Shown in pieces: positions 42,828 through 52,042 of a stretch of DNA of 64,000 bases; position 1 is the first letter of the stretch, and every line of letters begins with the position of its first letter. Origin of the DNA: an uncultured Lachnospiraceae bacterium (GTDB lineage: Bacteria > Bacillota > Clostridia > Lachnospirales > Lachnospiraceae); the NCBI GenBank assembly GCA_910579805.1, contig CAJTWM010000002.1:124001-188000 (forward strand). The letters are read 5' to 3'. A program made the position numbers and the translations under genes. Under the pieces are notes generated by a model. It made no database searches. It had not been told where the DNA came from and saw only the letters and a list, made by a program, of their open reading frames with translations.

Positions 42828-44465
42828 ATGGTGATCACGGAGTTTTTAGAGAGGAACGCCCGTCTTTACGGTTCGGATACGGCGCTTGTGGAATTGAACC
42901 CCTCTCAGGAGCGTGACAGTGCGGTCACATGGCGGGAGGCAAGCTTGATCGAGAGTGCGGAAAACGGAGCGCCATACCGCCGGGAACTAAGCTGGGCAGA
43001 TTTTGACAGGCGGGCCAACCGTTTTGCAAATCTGCTTCTTAGCAGGGGGTTAAAGCGGGAGACGAAGGTGGGGATTCTTATGATGAACTGTCTGGAATGG
43101 CTGCCTATCTATTTTGGTATCCTGAAAGCGGGGGGCGTAGCCGTGCCTTTGAATTTCCGGTATTCCGCGGAAGAGATCAAATATTGTCTGGAGCTTGCGG
43201 ATGTGGAGGCGCTGGTCTTCGGGCCTGAATTTATCAGCCGTATGGATACGATCGCAGAAGATCTTCCGGGAGTCCGGATGATGTTTTTTGCGGGGGCGGA
43301 AGGGCCTTCCTATACGGAAGACTGTCTGAAGCTGATGGGATTTTGTTCTTCCAGCGCGCCGCCTGTCGAATTGAAAGAGACGGATATTGCGGCGGTCTAT
43401 TTTTCTTCCGGCACCACCGGATTCCCGAAAGCGATTCTGCATAATCATCTGGCACTGCGCTCTTCTTGTGAAACGGAGCAGAATCACCATGGACAGACGA
43501 AAGAAGACGTATTTTTGTGTATTCCGCCGTTGTATCATACCGGAGCGAAAATGCACTGGTTCGGCTCTTTAATTACGGCCGGGAAGGCGGTGCTGCTCAG
43601 AGGCGTGAAGCCGGAGTGGATCTTAAGAGCGGTTACGGAGGAAAAGTGTACGATCGTATGGCTGTTAGTACCATGGGCGCAGGATCTTTTGGACGCCGTC
43701 GATTCCGGTAAGGTGGAAATGGAGCATTATCTGCTGGAACAGTGGCGTCTGATGCATATCGGAGCACAGCCTGTTCCGCCAAGCCTGATTCAGCGTTGGA
43801 AAAAACATTTTCCCCATCATCAGTACGATACCAATTACGGCCTGAGCGAATCCATCGGCCCGGGCTGCGTACATTTAGGCGTGGAAAATATACATAAAGT
43901 GGGAGCAATAGGAAAACCGGGGTATCACTGGGAGGCAAAGATCGTGGACGAGCAGGGTCAGGAGACCGCCAAGGGAGAAGTAGGCGAGCTGATCGTTCAC
44001 GGACCGGGCGTAATGCTATGCTACTATAAAAATCCAGAGGCTACGGGCGAAGTGCTAAAAGACGGATGGCTCTATACGGGAGATATGGCGCGCATGGACG
44101 AAGACGGTTTCATTTATCTGGTAGACAGAAAGAAAGACGTCATCATCTCAGGAGGAGAGAACCTATATCCGGTACAGATCGAAGATTTTCTTCGCCGGAA
44201 CGACAAGATCAAGGATGTGGCTGTGATCGGGCTGCCGGATGCAAGACTTGGCGAGATCGCCGCAGCGGTGATCGAACTGAAAGAGGAGGGCTCCAGTTCA
44301 GAGGAAGAAATCGGAGAGTTTTGCAGGGAACTTCCCAGATATAAACGTCCCAGGAAGATCATCTTTGATCAGGTGCCAAGAAACCCTACGGGAAAGATCG
44401 AGAAGCCGCTTCTTCGGGAACGGTATTGTCATGGCAGTCTTGTAGAGGCGCAGATCAACAATTAA
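42828..44465 (+). CDS. AMP-forming acyl-CoA synthetase
   Basis: The 545-residue enzyme activates a carboxylic acid to its CoA thioester through an acyl-adenylate. Motifs are the P-loop YFSSGTTGFPKAIL, the YGLSESIGPG adenine site, YTGDMARMDEDGFIYLVDRKKD, and the C-terminal catalytic lysine in NPTGKIEKPLL. It is similar to class I fatty or aromatic acid-CoA ligases. GGAGGAA precedes the ATG. The operon also encodes a PaaK-type ligase, so this one may serve a second substrate, perhaps the acid brought in by the symporter. Confidence 0.9.
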   Translation: MVITEFLERNARLYGSDTALVELNPSQERDSAVTWREASLIESAENGAPYRRELSWADFDRRANRFANLLLSRGLKRETKVGILMMNCLEWLPIYFGILKAGGVAVPLNFRYSAEEIKYCLELADVEALVFGPEFISRMDTIAEDLPGVRMMFFAGAEGPSYTEDCLKLMGFCSSSAPPVELKETDIAAVYFSSGTTGFPKAILHNHLALRSSCETEQNHHGQTKEDVFLCIPPLYHTGAKMHWFGSLITAGKAVLLRGVKPEWILRAVTEEKCTIVWLLVPWAQDLLDAVDSGKVEMEHYLLEQWRLMHIGAQPVPPSLIQRWKKHFPHHQYDTNYGLSESIGPGCVHLGVENIHKVGAIGKPGYHWEAKIVDEQGQETAKGEVGELIVHGPGVMLCYYKNPEATGEVLKDGWLYTGDMARMDEDGFIYLVDRKKDVIISGGENLYPVQIEDFLRRNDKIKDVAVIGLPDARLGEIAAAVIELKEEGSSSEEEIGEFCRELPRYKRPRKIIFDQVPRNPTGKIEKPLLRERYCHGSLVEAQINN

Positions 44466-44483
44466 GAAGGAGGCTTTTGTAAT

Positions 44484-46034
44484 ATGGATCTGTTTATCAA
44501 ACTTATGATGCTGATCGTTTTTTTCGGCGTTATGATCGGGATCGGACTTTACTGCCGCAGACACGCTACGGATGTGAACGGATTTGTACTGGGCGGAAGA
44601 AGCGTAGGGCCGTGGCTGACTGCTTTTGCTTACGGGACCAGCTATTTTTCGGCGGTGGTTTTTGTAGGCTATGCGGGGCAGTTTGGCTGGAAGTACGGAA
44701 TCGCTGCTACCTGGGCCGGATTGGGAAACGCCTTTATCGGTTCTTTGCTTGCGTGGGCGGTGTTAGGACGCCGTACCCGTATTATGACCCAGCATCTGGA
44801 CAGCGCTACCATGCCGGAGTTTTTCGGACGGCGTTTTGAGAGCAAGCCTTTAAAGCTGGCGGCTTCAGCGGTTATTTTTATCTTTCTGATCCCTTATACG
44901 GCAAGTCTCTATAACGGGCTGAGCCGCCTTTTCGGTATGGCTTTTGATATTGACTATAGTGTATGCGTGATAGTGATGGCGGTACTTACGGGTATTTATG
45001 TTATAGCCGGAGGATATATGGCTACCGCTATCAACGACTTTATTCAGGGAATCATTATGATTTTCGGTATCATAGCCGTGATCTTTGCAGTACTGAACAG
45101 TCAGGGCGGTTTTCTCGCGGCGCTTGATAGGCTGGCGGCCGTCAGCGATGAAACGGTATCGGCGGCGCCGGGGGTATTTAATTCTTTCTTCGGGCCGGAT
45201 CCGGCGGGACTTTTAGGCGTGGTGATCCTGACCAGCCTTGGGACATGGGGACTTCCGCAAATGGTACAGAAGTTTTATGCCATTAAGAGTGAGAGCGCGA
45301 TCAACAAAGGAATGATCATCTCTACTGTATTTGCTGCCATTGTGGCAGGCGGATGTTATTTTTTAGGCGGCTTCGGACGGCTTTTTAGCGACCGGATCGA
45401 TATTGCGGCGAACGGCTATGATTCCGTAGTGCCTACTATGCTTTCGGGCCTTCCTACGATATTGATCGCAGTAGTAGTGATTTTAGTGCTTTCCGCGTCT
45501 ATGTCCACGCTTTCTTCTCTGGTGCTGGCATCAAGCTCCACCTTGACGCTTGACTTTATTAAAGGTAATATAATGAAAGAGATGGATGAGAAGGAACAGA
45601 TCAGATGGATGCGGGCGCTTTTGGTAGTGTTTATCGGAATTTCCGTGGTACTTGCGCTGATCCAATACCGTTCCAACGTTACCTTTATCGCGCAGCTTAT
45701 GGGGGTGAGCTGGGGAGCGCTGGCCGGCGCGTTTTTGGCGCCTTTCTTATATGGATTATATTGGAAACGGACTACCAAAGCGGCCTGCTGGGTCAGTTTT
45801 TTGTTTTCTACGATCGTCATGCTTGCCAATATCTTTTTCCGTCCGAGTTTTCCGGCGTATCTGCAGTCTCCGATCAATGCGGGCGCATTCTGTATGCTGG
45901 CGGGACTTGTGATCGTCCCCGTAGTAAGCGTGGTGACCAAAGCGCCCGAAGAGGAAACGCTCAAGAAGATTTTTGCATGTTATGAGAAAAAGGTGACAGT
46001 TTCCGTAACGGATTCCATCGGTGATCAGACTTAA
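44484..46034 (+). CDS. Sodium:solute symporter (SSS family)
   Basis: The 516-residue membrane protein has about 13 helices and matches the SSS family (PutP/PanF/ActP types). Landmarks are GFVLGGRSVGPWLTAFAYG near the N-terminus, TVYVIAGGYMATAINDFIQG-like (here GIYVIAGGYMATAINDFIQG) and VILVLSASMSTLSSLVLASS with the conserved Ser residues of the sodium site. AAGGAGG lies upstream. Its place between an acyl-CoA ligase and IorA suggests it moves an aryl acid, aryl-oxoacid or aromatic amino acid; the direction and substrate are inference. Confidence 0.9.
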   Translation: MDLFIKLMMLIVFFGVMIGIGLYCRRHATDVNGFVLGGRSVGPWLTAFAYGTSYFSAVVFVGYAGQFGWKYGIAATWAGLGNAFIGSLLAWAVLGRRTRIMTQHLDSATMPEFFGRRFESKPLKLAASAVIFIFLIPYTASLYNGLSRLFGMAFDIDYSVCVIVMAVLTGIYVIAGGYMATAINDFIQGIIMIFGIIAVIFAVLNSQGGFLAALDRLAAVSDETVSAAPGVFNSFFGPDPAGLLGVVILTSLGTWGLPQMVQKFYAIKSESAINKGMIISTVFAAIVAGGCYFLGGFGRLFSDRIDIAANGYDSVVPTMLSGLPTILIAVVVILVLSASMSTLSSLVLASSSTLTLDFIKGNIMKEMDEKEQIRWMRALLVVFIGISVVLALIQYRSNVTFIAQLMGVSWGALAGAFLAPFLYGLYWKRTTKAACWVSFLFSTIVMLANIFFRPSFPAYLQSPINAGAFCMLAGLVIVPVVSVVTKAPEEETLKKIFACYEKKVTVSVTDSIGDQT

Positions 46035-46046
46035 GGAGGAAAATAT

Positions 46047-47780
46047 ATGAAGACACTTATGCTTGGCAACGAAGCGGTTGCCAGAGGCATTTATGAAGCG
46101 GGCTGCGCTTTTGTATCCAGCTATCCCGGAACGCCCAGCACGGAAATTACCGAATATGCGGCGAAATACGAGGAAATATACGCGGAGTGGGCGCCGAATG
46201 AAAAGGTAGCCCTTGAAGCGGCTTTCGGTGCTTCTCTGGCCGGAAAAAGGAGTTTCTGCGCCATGAAACATGTGGGATTAAATGTAGCGGCGGATCCGCT
46301 GTTTACCATTTCCTATACCGGTGTGAACGCAGGGCTTGTCATCGGTGTGGCGGACGACGCAGGAATGCATAGTTCTCAGAACGAACAGGATTCCCGTCAT
46401 TATGCGCGGGCGGCAAAACTTCCAATGTTAGAGCCTTCCGATTCTGCAGAAGCGCTTGCTTTTTCAAAATTAGCCTATGAGCTTTCCGAAAAATACGATA
46501 CGGCGGTACTGATGAAAATGTGTACCCGCGTCAGCCATTCCCAAAGCGTGGTAGAGCCTGGGGAGCGGGAGTTACCGATCCAAAAGGAATATGAGAAAAA
46601 TCCTGCTAAATATATTATGATGCCAGCCAATGCGAAGAAACGCCATCCTGAAGTGGAAACGCGCACAAAAGCGCTGGAGGAATGGGCGGAAACGGCGCAG
46701 ATCAACCGGATCGAAGAGGGAAATGATCATTCTTTCGGTATTGTTACGTCTTCCACCTGTTATCAGTATGTAAAAGAGGCCTTCGGGGATACATATCCCG
46801 TTTTAAAACTGGGAATGATCTGGCCTATGCCGAAACAAAAAATCAAGGATTTTGCGGCAGGCGTGGAGCAGCTTGCAGTGGTAGAGGAATTGGACGGTTT
46901 TATCGAATCCCACTGTAAAGATCTGGGACTTCAGGTTTCCGGAAAAGAACTGTTTTCCAATATTGGAGAGCTGAGTCAGAATCAGGTAAAGGAGAAGCTT
47001 GGGAAACCGGCGCCGGCAGGCGTTTCTTTGGACGAGAATATTCCGGCAAGACCGCCGGTGATGTGCGCGGGCTGTCCGCACCGCAGTATCTTTTATGTTC
47101 TGAAAAAATTAAAGCTTACGGTATTGGGCGACATCGGATGCTATACGCTGGGAGCGGTACCGCCTCTTGGGGCCATTGATACTACCATATGTATGGGCGC
47201 TTCTGTTTCGGGGCTTCACGGTTTTGTAAAAGCAAAAGAAGAACATACAGGAAAATCCGTAGCGGTCATAGGCGATTCCACATTTATCCATTCCGGCGTT
47301 ACGGGACTGATCAATATCGCTTATAACGAGTCAGATGCAACCGTGATCATATTGGATAATTCCATAACCGGTATGACGGGACATCAGCAAAACCCTACAA
47401 CGGGTTATAACCTGAAAGGAGATCCCTGTACGAAGATCGATCTGGAAAGCTTGTGCCGCGCCGTAGGGATTAGCCGGGTGAGAGTGGTGGATCCTTACGA
47501 TATGGAAACCTGTCAGTCCGTAATAGAGGAAGAGCTTGCGGCGAAGGAACCTTCCGTTATCATTTCCCGCCGTCCCTGCGCGCTGTTAAAATATGTGAAA
47601 CATCCGGGGCCTGTCTGTTCCGATCCTGAGAAGTGTAAAGGCTGTAAGGCATGTATGAATATCGGCTGCCCCGCTATCAGCATGGTAGACGGCAAAGCAA
47701 AGATCGACGCTACTCTCTGCGTGGGGTGCGGGGTCTGTGAACAGCTCTGCAAATTTGACGCATTGGGCGCAGCAAGATAG
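46047..47780 (+). CDS. iorA: Indolepyruvate ferredoxin oxidoreductase, alpha subunit
   Basis: The 577-residue subunit, with IorB, interconverts aryl-2-oxoacids (indolepyruvate, phenylpyruvate, hydroxyphenylpyruvate) and aryl-acetyl-CoA plus CO2 and reduced ferredoxin. It has the N-terminal pyrimidine-binding domain (SSYPGTPSTEITEYA), the ThDP site GDSTFIHSGVTGLIN with DNSITGMTGHQ, and a C-terminal ferredoxin domain binding two 4Fe-4S clusters (CKGCKACMNIGCP and CVGCGVCEQLCKFD). AAGGAGG precedes the ATG. The gene sits 12 bases after the symporter and 8 before iorB. Confidence 0.96.
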   Translation: MKTLMLGNEAVARGIYEAGCAFVSSYPGTPSTEITEYAAKYEEIYAEWAPNEKVALEAAFGASLAGKRSFCAMKHVGLNVAADPLFTISYTGVNAGLVIGVADDAGMHSSQNEQDSRHYARAAKLPMLEPSDSAEALAFSKLAYELSEKYDTAVLMKMCTRVSHSQSVVEPGERELPIQKEYEKNPAKYIMMPANAKKRHPEVETRTKALEEWAETAQINRIEEGNDHSFGIVTSSTCYQYVKEAFGDTYPVLKLGMIWPMPKQKIKDFAAGVEQLAVVEELDGFIESHCKDLGLQVSGKELFSNIGELSQNQVKEKLGKPAPAGVSLDENIPARPPVMCAGCPHRSIFYVLKKLKLTVLGDIGCYTLGAVPPLGAIDTTICMGASVSGLHGFVKAKEEHTGKSVAVIGDSTFIHSGVTGLINIAYNESDATVIILDNSITGMTGHQQNPTTGYNLKGDPCTKIDLESLCRAVGISRVRVVDPYDMETCQSVIEEELAAKEPSVIISRRPCALLKYVKHPGPVCSDPEKCKGCKACMNIGCPAISMVDGKAKIDATLCVGCGVCEQLCKFDALGAAR

Positions 47781-47788
47781 GAGGAAGT

Positions 47789-48370
47789 GTGGATAAGATG
47801 GAAACAAAAAATATTATGATCGTAGGCGTAGGCGGACAGGGAACATTGCTTGCAAGTAAACTTTTGGGCCGTCTGCTTCTCCAAAAGGGGTATGATGTGA
47901 AAGTCAGCGAGGTACACGGTATGAGCCAAAGGGGCGGCAGCGTGGTCACTTATGTCCGTTGGGGCGACAAGGTGTATTCCCCCATTATTGACAAAGGACA
48001 GGCAGACTGTATCCTTTCTTTCGAACTGTTAGAAGCGGCCCGTTATACGGAATATTTAAAACAGGGCGGCAGGATCATTGTTAACAGCCAGCAGATCAAT
48101 CCTATGCCGGTGATCGCAGGGGCAGCGTCCTATCCTGAAAAGCTGGAAGAAAAGCTTAGAGCGCTTGGAATTGACGTGGACGTTCTCGATGCGCTGGCGC
48201 TGGCCGAAGAAGCGGGAAACAGCAAGGCTGTAAATCTGGTGCTTATGGGCAGGCTTGCCAAACACTTTGATTTTACCGAAGAGGAGTGGATGGACGCCAT
48301 CGAACACAGCGTACCGCCTAAATTTCTGGAACTGAATAAAAAGGCGTTTGCACTTGGAAGAAAAGCGTAA
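47789..48370 (+). CDS. iorB: Indolepyruvate ferredoxin oxidoreductase, beta subunit
   Basis: The 193-residue subunit carries the gamma-domain of the 2-oxoacid oxidoreductases, including the CoA-linked motif MIVGVGGQGTLLASKLLG, SEVHGMSQRGGSVVTYVRWG and NPMPVIAGAASYPE. It pairs with IorA. The GTG at 47789 lies close behind GGAGG; the ATG at 47798 is an alternative that would remove three residues. It follows iorA by 8 bases. Confidence 0.95.
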   Translation: MDKMETKNIMIVGVGGQGTLLASKLLGRLLLQKGYDVKVSEVHGMSQRGGSVVTYVRWGDKVYSPIIDKGQADCILSFELLEAARYTEYLKQGGRIIVNSQQINPMPVIAGAASYPEKLEEKLRALGIDVDVLDALALAEEAGNSKAVNLVLMGRLAKHFDFTEEEWMDAIEHSVPPKFLELNKKAFALGRKA

Positions 48371-48420
48371 TGAAGGATAAAGAATAGCTGTTGGACAGCA
48401 TAACATGGAGGTTAGTATAT

Positions 48421-49719
48421 ATGGAACGGTATTATCAAAAAGAAATAGAGACGGCGGACAGGGAACAGATCCTTGCGTGGCAGAATGAGCGTCTGGTAAA
48501 GCAGGTGCGCCATGTCTGGGACAATGTTCCTTATTATCGGGCCAAAATGGAGGAAAAGGGGGTTGCGCCCGAGGATATTCAAAGCGTGGCGGATCTGCAC
48601 AAACTGCCTTTTTTAACGAAAGACGATCTGCGGGACGCTTATCCTTACGGTCTTTTGGCAAAGCCGCTTAAGGATTGTGTCCGTATCCAGTCTACATCCG
48701 GCACTACGGGCCGCAGGGTCGTGGCTTTTTATACCCAGCATGACGTGGATTTGTGGGAAGACTGCTGTGCCCGCGCCATTACGGCGGCAGGCGGCACGGA
48801 GGAGGACGTTTGTCAGGTCTGCTATGGTTACGGACTTTTTACCGGGGGGCCGGGCCTGAACGGAGGCAGCCATAAAGTAGGATGCCTGACATTGCCTATG
48901 TCGTCGGGAAATACGGACCGCCAGCTACAGTTCATGGTGGATCTGGAAGCGACCATTCTTTGCTGTACGCCTTCTTACGCCGCCTTTTTGGGAGAAAGTA
49001 TCCTTGAGAGAGGGATGCGGGACAAGATCAAATTAAAAGCCGGAATCTTCGGTGCGGAGGCATGGAGCGAGGAAATGCGTCAGGATATTCAGAACAAGTT
49101 GGGGATCAAGGCGTACGATATATACGGACTTACGGAAACCAGCGGACCCGGCGTTGCTTTTGAGTGCAGTGAGCAGACCGGAATGCATATCAATGAAGAC
49201 CATTTTATTGCCGAGATCATTGATCCGGATACGGGAGAAGTTCTGCCTGAAGGAAGTAAGGGCGAGCTGGTATTCACCGCCATTACCAAGGAGGCTTTTC
49301 CGCTGCTCCGCTACCGTACCAGAGACATCTGCGTACTTACAAGGGGGACATGTTCCTGCGGGCGTACCCATGTCAAGATGAGCAAGCCTATGGGCAGGAG
49401 CGATGACATGCTGATCGTCAAAGGCGTCAATGTATTCCCGTCCCAGATCGAGACGGTGCTTTTGGAGCAGGGATATCCGGCAAACTATCAGATCATTGTG
49501 GATCGCGTCAACAATTCCGATACGATCGAAGTGATGGTGGAAATGACGCCCGAAAACTTTTCCGATAATCTGGGTAAGATCACGGCAATGGAGAAGGATC
49601 TGGTGTCGGCGCTCAAGGCCATGCTGGGAATCTATGCAAAGGTGCGTCTGGTAGCGCCTAAGTCCATTACAAGAAGCGAAGGTAAGGCGGTACGCATTAT
49701 AGATAAGCGGAAAATTTAA
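48421..49719 (+). CDS. paaK: Phenylacetate-CoA ligase family enzyme
   Basis: The 432-residue ligase starts at the ATG at 48421, nine bases after GGAGG. It has the PaaK motifs QSTSGTTGRRVV (P-loop), YDIYGLTETSGPG, and YRTRDICVL with a Cys-rich GTCSCGRTHVKMSKPMGRSDD turn. It joins aryl acetates to CoA with ATP. Next to iorAB it can work either after oxidation of aryl-oxoacids or, run in reverse order, to feed IorAB with aryl-acetyl-CoA for reductive carboxylation, as known for methanogens. Confidence 0.92.
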   Translation: MERYYQKEIETADREQILAWQNERLVKQVRHVWDNVPYYRAKMEEKGVAPEDIQSVADLHKLPFLTKDDLRDAYPYGLLAKPLKDCVRIQSTSGTTGRRVVAFYTQHDVDLWEDCCARAITAAGGTEEDVCQVCYGYGLFTGGPGLNGGSHKVGCLTLPMSSGNTDRQLQFMVDLEATILCCTPSYAAFLGESILERGMRDKIKLKAGIFGAEAWSEEMRQDIQNKLGIKAYDIYGLTETSGPGVAFECSEQTGMHINEDHFIAEIIDPDTGEVLPEGSKGELVFTAITKEAFPLLRYRTRDICVLTRGTCSCGRTHVKMSKPMGRSDDMLIVKGVNVFPSQIETVLLEQGYPANYQIIVDRVNNSDTIEVMVEMTPENFSDNLGKITAMEKDLVSALKAMLGIYAKVRLVAPKSITRSEGKAVRIIDKRKI

Positions 49720-49764
49720 ACAAACTCGTTAAGCGCAGAAAGCGGCGCGGAAATGGAGAAAAAT

Positions 49765-50196
49765 ATGACAATACCTCAGATTTCTATATTTTTGGAAAAT
49801 AAAACGGGACAACTTGCCGATATTACCGGTATTCTTTCGGACAATCAGGTGAATATGCGGGCAATCAATATTGCGGAAACGGCGGATTACGGCGTTTTAC
49901 GTCTTATCGTGGATGATGCGGCTAAAGCCTCGTCCATCCTGTTGGAACAGGGATTTATCCTGACCATGACGCCCGTTGTAGGCGTGGCGGTCACGGATAC
50001 GCCGGGAAGCCTTAGCAAAGTGCTTGGCGTGATCTCCCATGCCGGAATCAGCGTGGAATATATGTATTCCGTTTTCGGACAAAAGGATGGGCGCGCATGT
50101 TTGATCTTCCGTGTAGCGGATACGGACGGGCTTTCGGAAATTTTGGAAAAAAACGGGATCGGTACGATCACGGGAGAAGATCTGGGCCTTCATTAA
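49765..50196 (+). CDS. Tandem ACT-domain protein of the iorAB-paaK operon
   Basis: The 143-residue protein has two ACT domains: IPQISIFLENKTGQLADITG at the N-terminus and VGVAVTDTPGSLSKVLGVIS in the middle. ACT domains bind amino acids and regulate enzymes. Proteins of this size commonly follow iorAB-paaK, so it probably senses an aromatic amino acid and tunes the ligase or oxidoreductase. I start at the ATG at 49765, six bases after GGAG. The gene overlaps the 3' end of the opposing ABC permease by 29 bases. Confidence 0.88.
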   Translation: MTIPQISIFLENKTGQLADITGILSDNQVNMRAINIAETADYGVLRLIVDDAAKASSILLEQGFILTMTPVVGVAVTDTPGSLSKVLGVISHAGISVEYMYSVFGQKDGRACLIFRVADTDGLSEILEKNGIGTITGEDLGLH

Positions 50197-50956
50197 AATA
50201 AAAAGGAGCTGCGGCGTGGAAGCGCATTTGTGTCACCGACGGCTTTTGGAGGAATACCTGAGAGCCGTAGATGATCAGATAACCCAGTCCACGTCTTGCG
50301 GCCAGAAATTCTCCGATGATGACGCCTACAAGGGCGAGGCCGATATTGACCTTAATGGTGCTGATGATCGTAGGGATGCTGCTTGGCAGAACAACTTTGG
50401 TGAAGCAGTCTTTTTTTGTTCCGCCAAGCGTGCGTATCAGGATCAGCTTATTGTGATCGACTTCGTGAAAGCCGGTATACAGGCTGATGACAGAACCGAA
50501 TATGGCTACGGAGATTCCGGCTACGATGATCGTTTTCATCCCTGTACCGAGCCAGACAATTAAAAGGGGCGCCAGTGCGGATTTCGGCAGGCTGTTTAAA
50601 ACGACCAGATAAGGTTCCGAAATTTCCGACAGCTTGTCGGAAGACCAAAGAATCAGGGCAAAGGAGATTCCCAATACAAATACGAGAATAAAACTGAGCA
50701 GCGTTTCCGCTAAAGTGATCCCTATGTGCATAAGGAGGGAACCGTCTGCCAGCATTTGATAGGCGCAGACCATCACCCGGGATGGGCTGCTGAAAAAGAA
50801 ACTGTCGATCCACCCCAGATCTGAAGCCGCCTCCCATATTATTAAGAAGATGATAAAGATAAAAAAGCGGGAGAAAGAAACCGTCCGTTTATGGATCCGC
50901 TGTTCTTTCAGATAAAGTTCCTGTGCAGTCAGCGCTTTGGTTTTTTTATTTTTCAT
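50168..50956 (-). pseudogene. ABC permease (SsuC/TauC/ThiX type), truncated at the C-terminus
   Basis: The product of 262 residues starts at the ATG at 50956 behind GGAGG. The sequence follows the nitrate/sulfonate/taurine/thiamine-precursor permease family through the EAA-type loop (IRTLGGTKKDCFTKVVLP) and GLGYLIIYGSQVF (to about 50248), then changes abruptly to an unrelated tail lacking hydrophobic character, where the last membrane helix and LEKK-like end should be. No substrate-binding protein gene is present. The transporter is therefore probably inactive or only partly functional. The junction lies next to a stub of a plus-strand gene. Confidence 0.65.
50197..50250 (+). other. Stub of a lost plus-strand gene at a rearrangement junction
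   Basis: Just after the ACT gene stands AAAGGAG and, 6-7 bases later, a GTG opening MEAHLCHRRLLEE, as if a further operon gene began here. From about 50245 the DNA instead encodes, on the other strand, the genuine part of the ABC permease. The plus frame stays open to 50563 but only as an antisense shadow. Confidence 0.4.
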
Positions 50957-51731
50957 TGCTAAGTTCCTCCCATAAAATATTAAAATATGAAGCAAATTCC
51001 GGCGCATTTCTGGATGCGATCAGGGAATCGGAAGCTTTTGTAAGGCGGACAGGGAGATCCCTCTTAATATGGGCGGGGCGTCCTGACAGGATCAGGACTC
51101 TGTCCGCAAGGGAAATGGCCTCCGAAAGATCGTGGGTTACCAGAATGGCCGTCTTTTTTGATTTATGGATAATATTTCCGATATCGCCGGAAACCTGTAA
51201 GCGCGTCTGATAGTCCAGCGCGGAAAAGGGTTCATCCAAAAGAAGAATCTGGGGTTTCAGGGCAAGGGTCCGTATCAGAGCCGCGCGCTGCCTCATACCG
51301 CCGGATAATTCACTGGGCTTTTTATCTTTAAAATCATAAAGATCGTATTCTTTTAAAAGCGTGTCTACGAACGCAAGGTTTTCTTTTGTTTTTTTTCTGT
51401 TCAGTTCCAGTCCGAGAGTGACGTTTTTATACACGGTCCGCCATTCGAAAAGATAATCCCTTTGCAGCATGTAACCGATGTGCGGATAGTGGATGGAACC
51501 GTCGGGATTTTGAAATTGTATCGTTCCCAGTTCCGGCTCGAGCAGACAGGCAAGAATAGAAAGCAGCGTTGATTTTCCGCAGCCGCTGGGTCCTACGATA
51601 GCAATAAATTCCCCCTCATGTACCTGAAAAGATATATCTGACAGGGCAAGCGTCTCACCCTGTAGACTATGATAGGAATAACTGATATTTTTCAGTTCGA
51701 GAATAGGAGGTTTGGATACAGAGTCGCCCAT
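50946..51731 (-). CDS. ABC transporter ATPase (SsuB/TauB/ThiZ type)
   Basis: The 261-residue ATPase has Walker A GPSGCGKSTLL (about 43-53), signature LSGGMRQRAAL, Walker B ILLLDEPFSALD and the THDLSEAI switch. It belongs to the family partnering taurine, sulfonate, nitrate or pyrimidine-precursor permeases. AAAGGA precedes the ATG. A perfect TATAAT on the minus strand (51839-51834) could be its -10 box, but the -35 is poor. It overlaps the permease gene by 11 bases. With the permease truncated and no binding protein, it may be a remnant. Confidence 0.85.
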   Translation of the reverse strand: MGDSVSKPPILELKNISYSYHSLQGETLALSDISFQVHEGEFIAIVGPSGCGKSTLLSILACLLEPELGTIQFQNPDGSIHYPHIGYMLQRDYLFEWRTVYKNVTLGLELNRKKTKENLAFVDTLLKEYDLYDFKDKKPSELSGGMRQRAALIRTLALKPQILLLDEPFSALDYQTRLQVSGDIGNIIHKSKKTAILVTHDLSEAISLADRVLILSGRPAHIKRDLPVRLTKASDSLIASRNAPEFASYFNILWEELSNEK

Positions 51732-51920
51732 AGTTGTCCTTTCCGTTATATTTTAACGAGTATCGTCCCGCTGACATCTGGCGGATAGCCAAAGGATCCT
51801 GCCTGATTACCGGCGGTACGGTACATGGAAATGATTATAGGGTAATATATGCAAAAAAACGGGAAGAGCGACTTATTTTGTAAAATAATGCTTGAAATAA
51901 AGGGGAGTCTTAGGTAATAT

Positions 51921-51965
51921 GAAATTACTTGCATCGGCGGTGTAGGAAATTACTTGCATCGGCGG
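51921..51965. repeat. 25-bp-period tandem repeat upstream of argH
   Basis: GAAATTACTTGCATCGGCGG occurs twice, exactly, at 51921-51940 and 51946-51965, separated by TGTAG. The second copy ends five bases before the argH -35 box. The rest of 51732-52042 holds the ATPase leader and the argH promoter; I see no riboswitch or gene in it. Confidence 0.8.
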
Positions 51966-51969
51966 CAAG

Positions 51970-51998
51970 TTGAAAATCGTCCGAAAATATGTTAATAT
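51970..51998 (+). promoter_or_regulatory. Promoter of argH-asd
   Basis: TTGAAA (51970-51975) and TAATAT (51993-51998) lie 17 bases apart, directly after the tandem repeat and about 40 bases before the argH start. Confidence 0.6.
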
Positions 51999-52042
51999 CG
52001 GGTTTAGGCTTTATTTTAATAAACGGTAAAACGGAGGAAATT

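Noticed and set aside
50216..50563. Plus-strand frame of 115 residues after the ACT gene
   Set aside because: Beyond its first dozen codons it is the exact antisense of the conserved ABC permease; only the stub was kept as a sign of rearrangement.
51732..51934. Thiamine or other riboswitch, or a 62-residue minus-strand gene, upstream of the ABC ATPase
   Set aside because: I looked for TPP, FMN, SAM, cobalamin and guanidine core sequences and found none; the short frame has no ribosome site.
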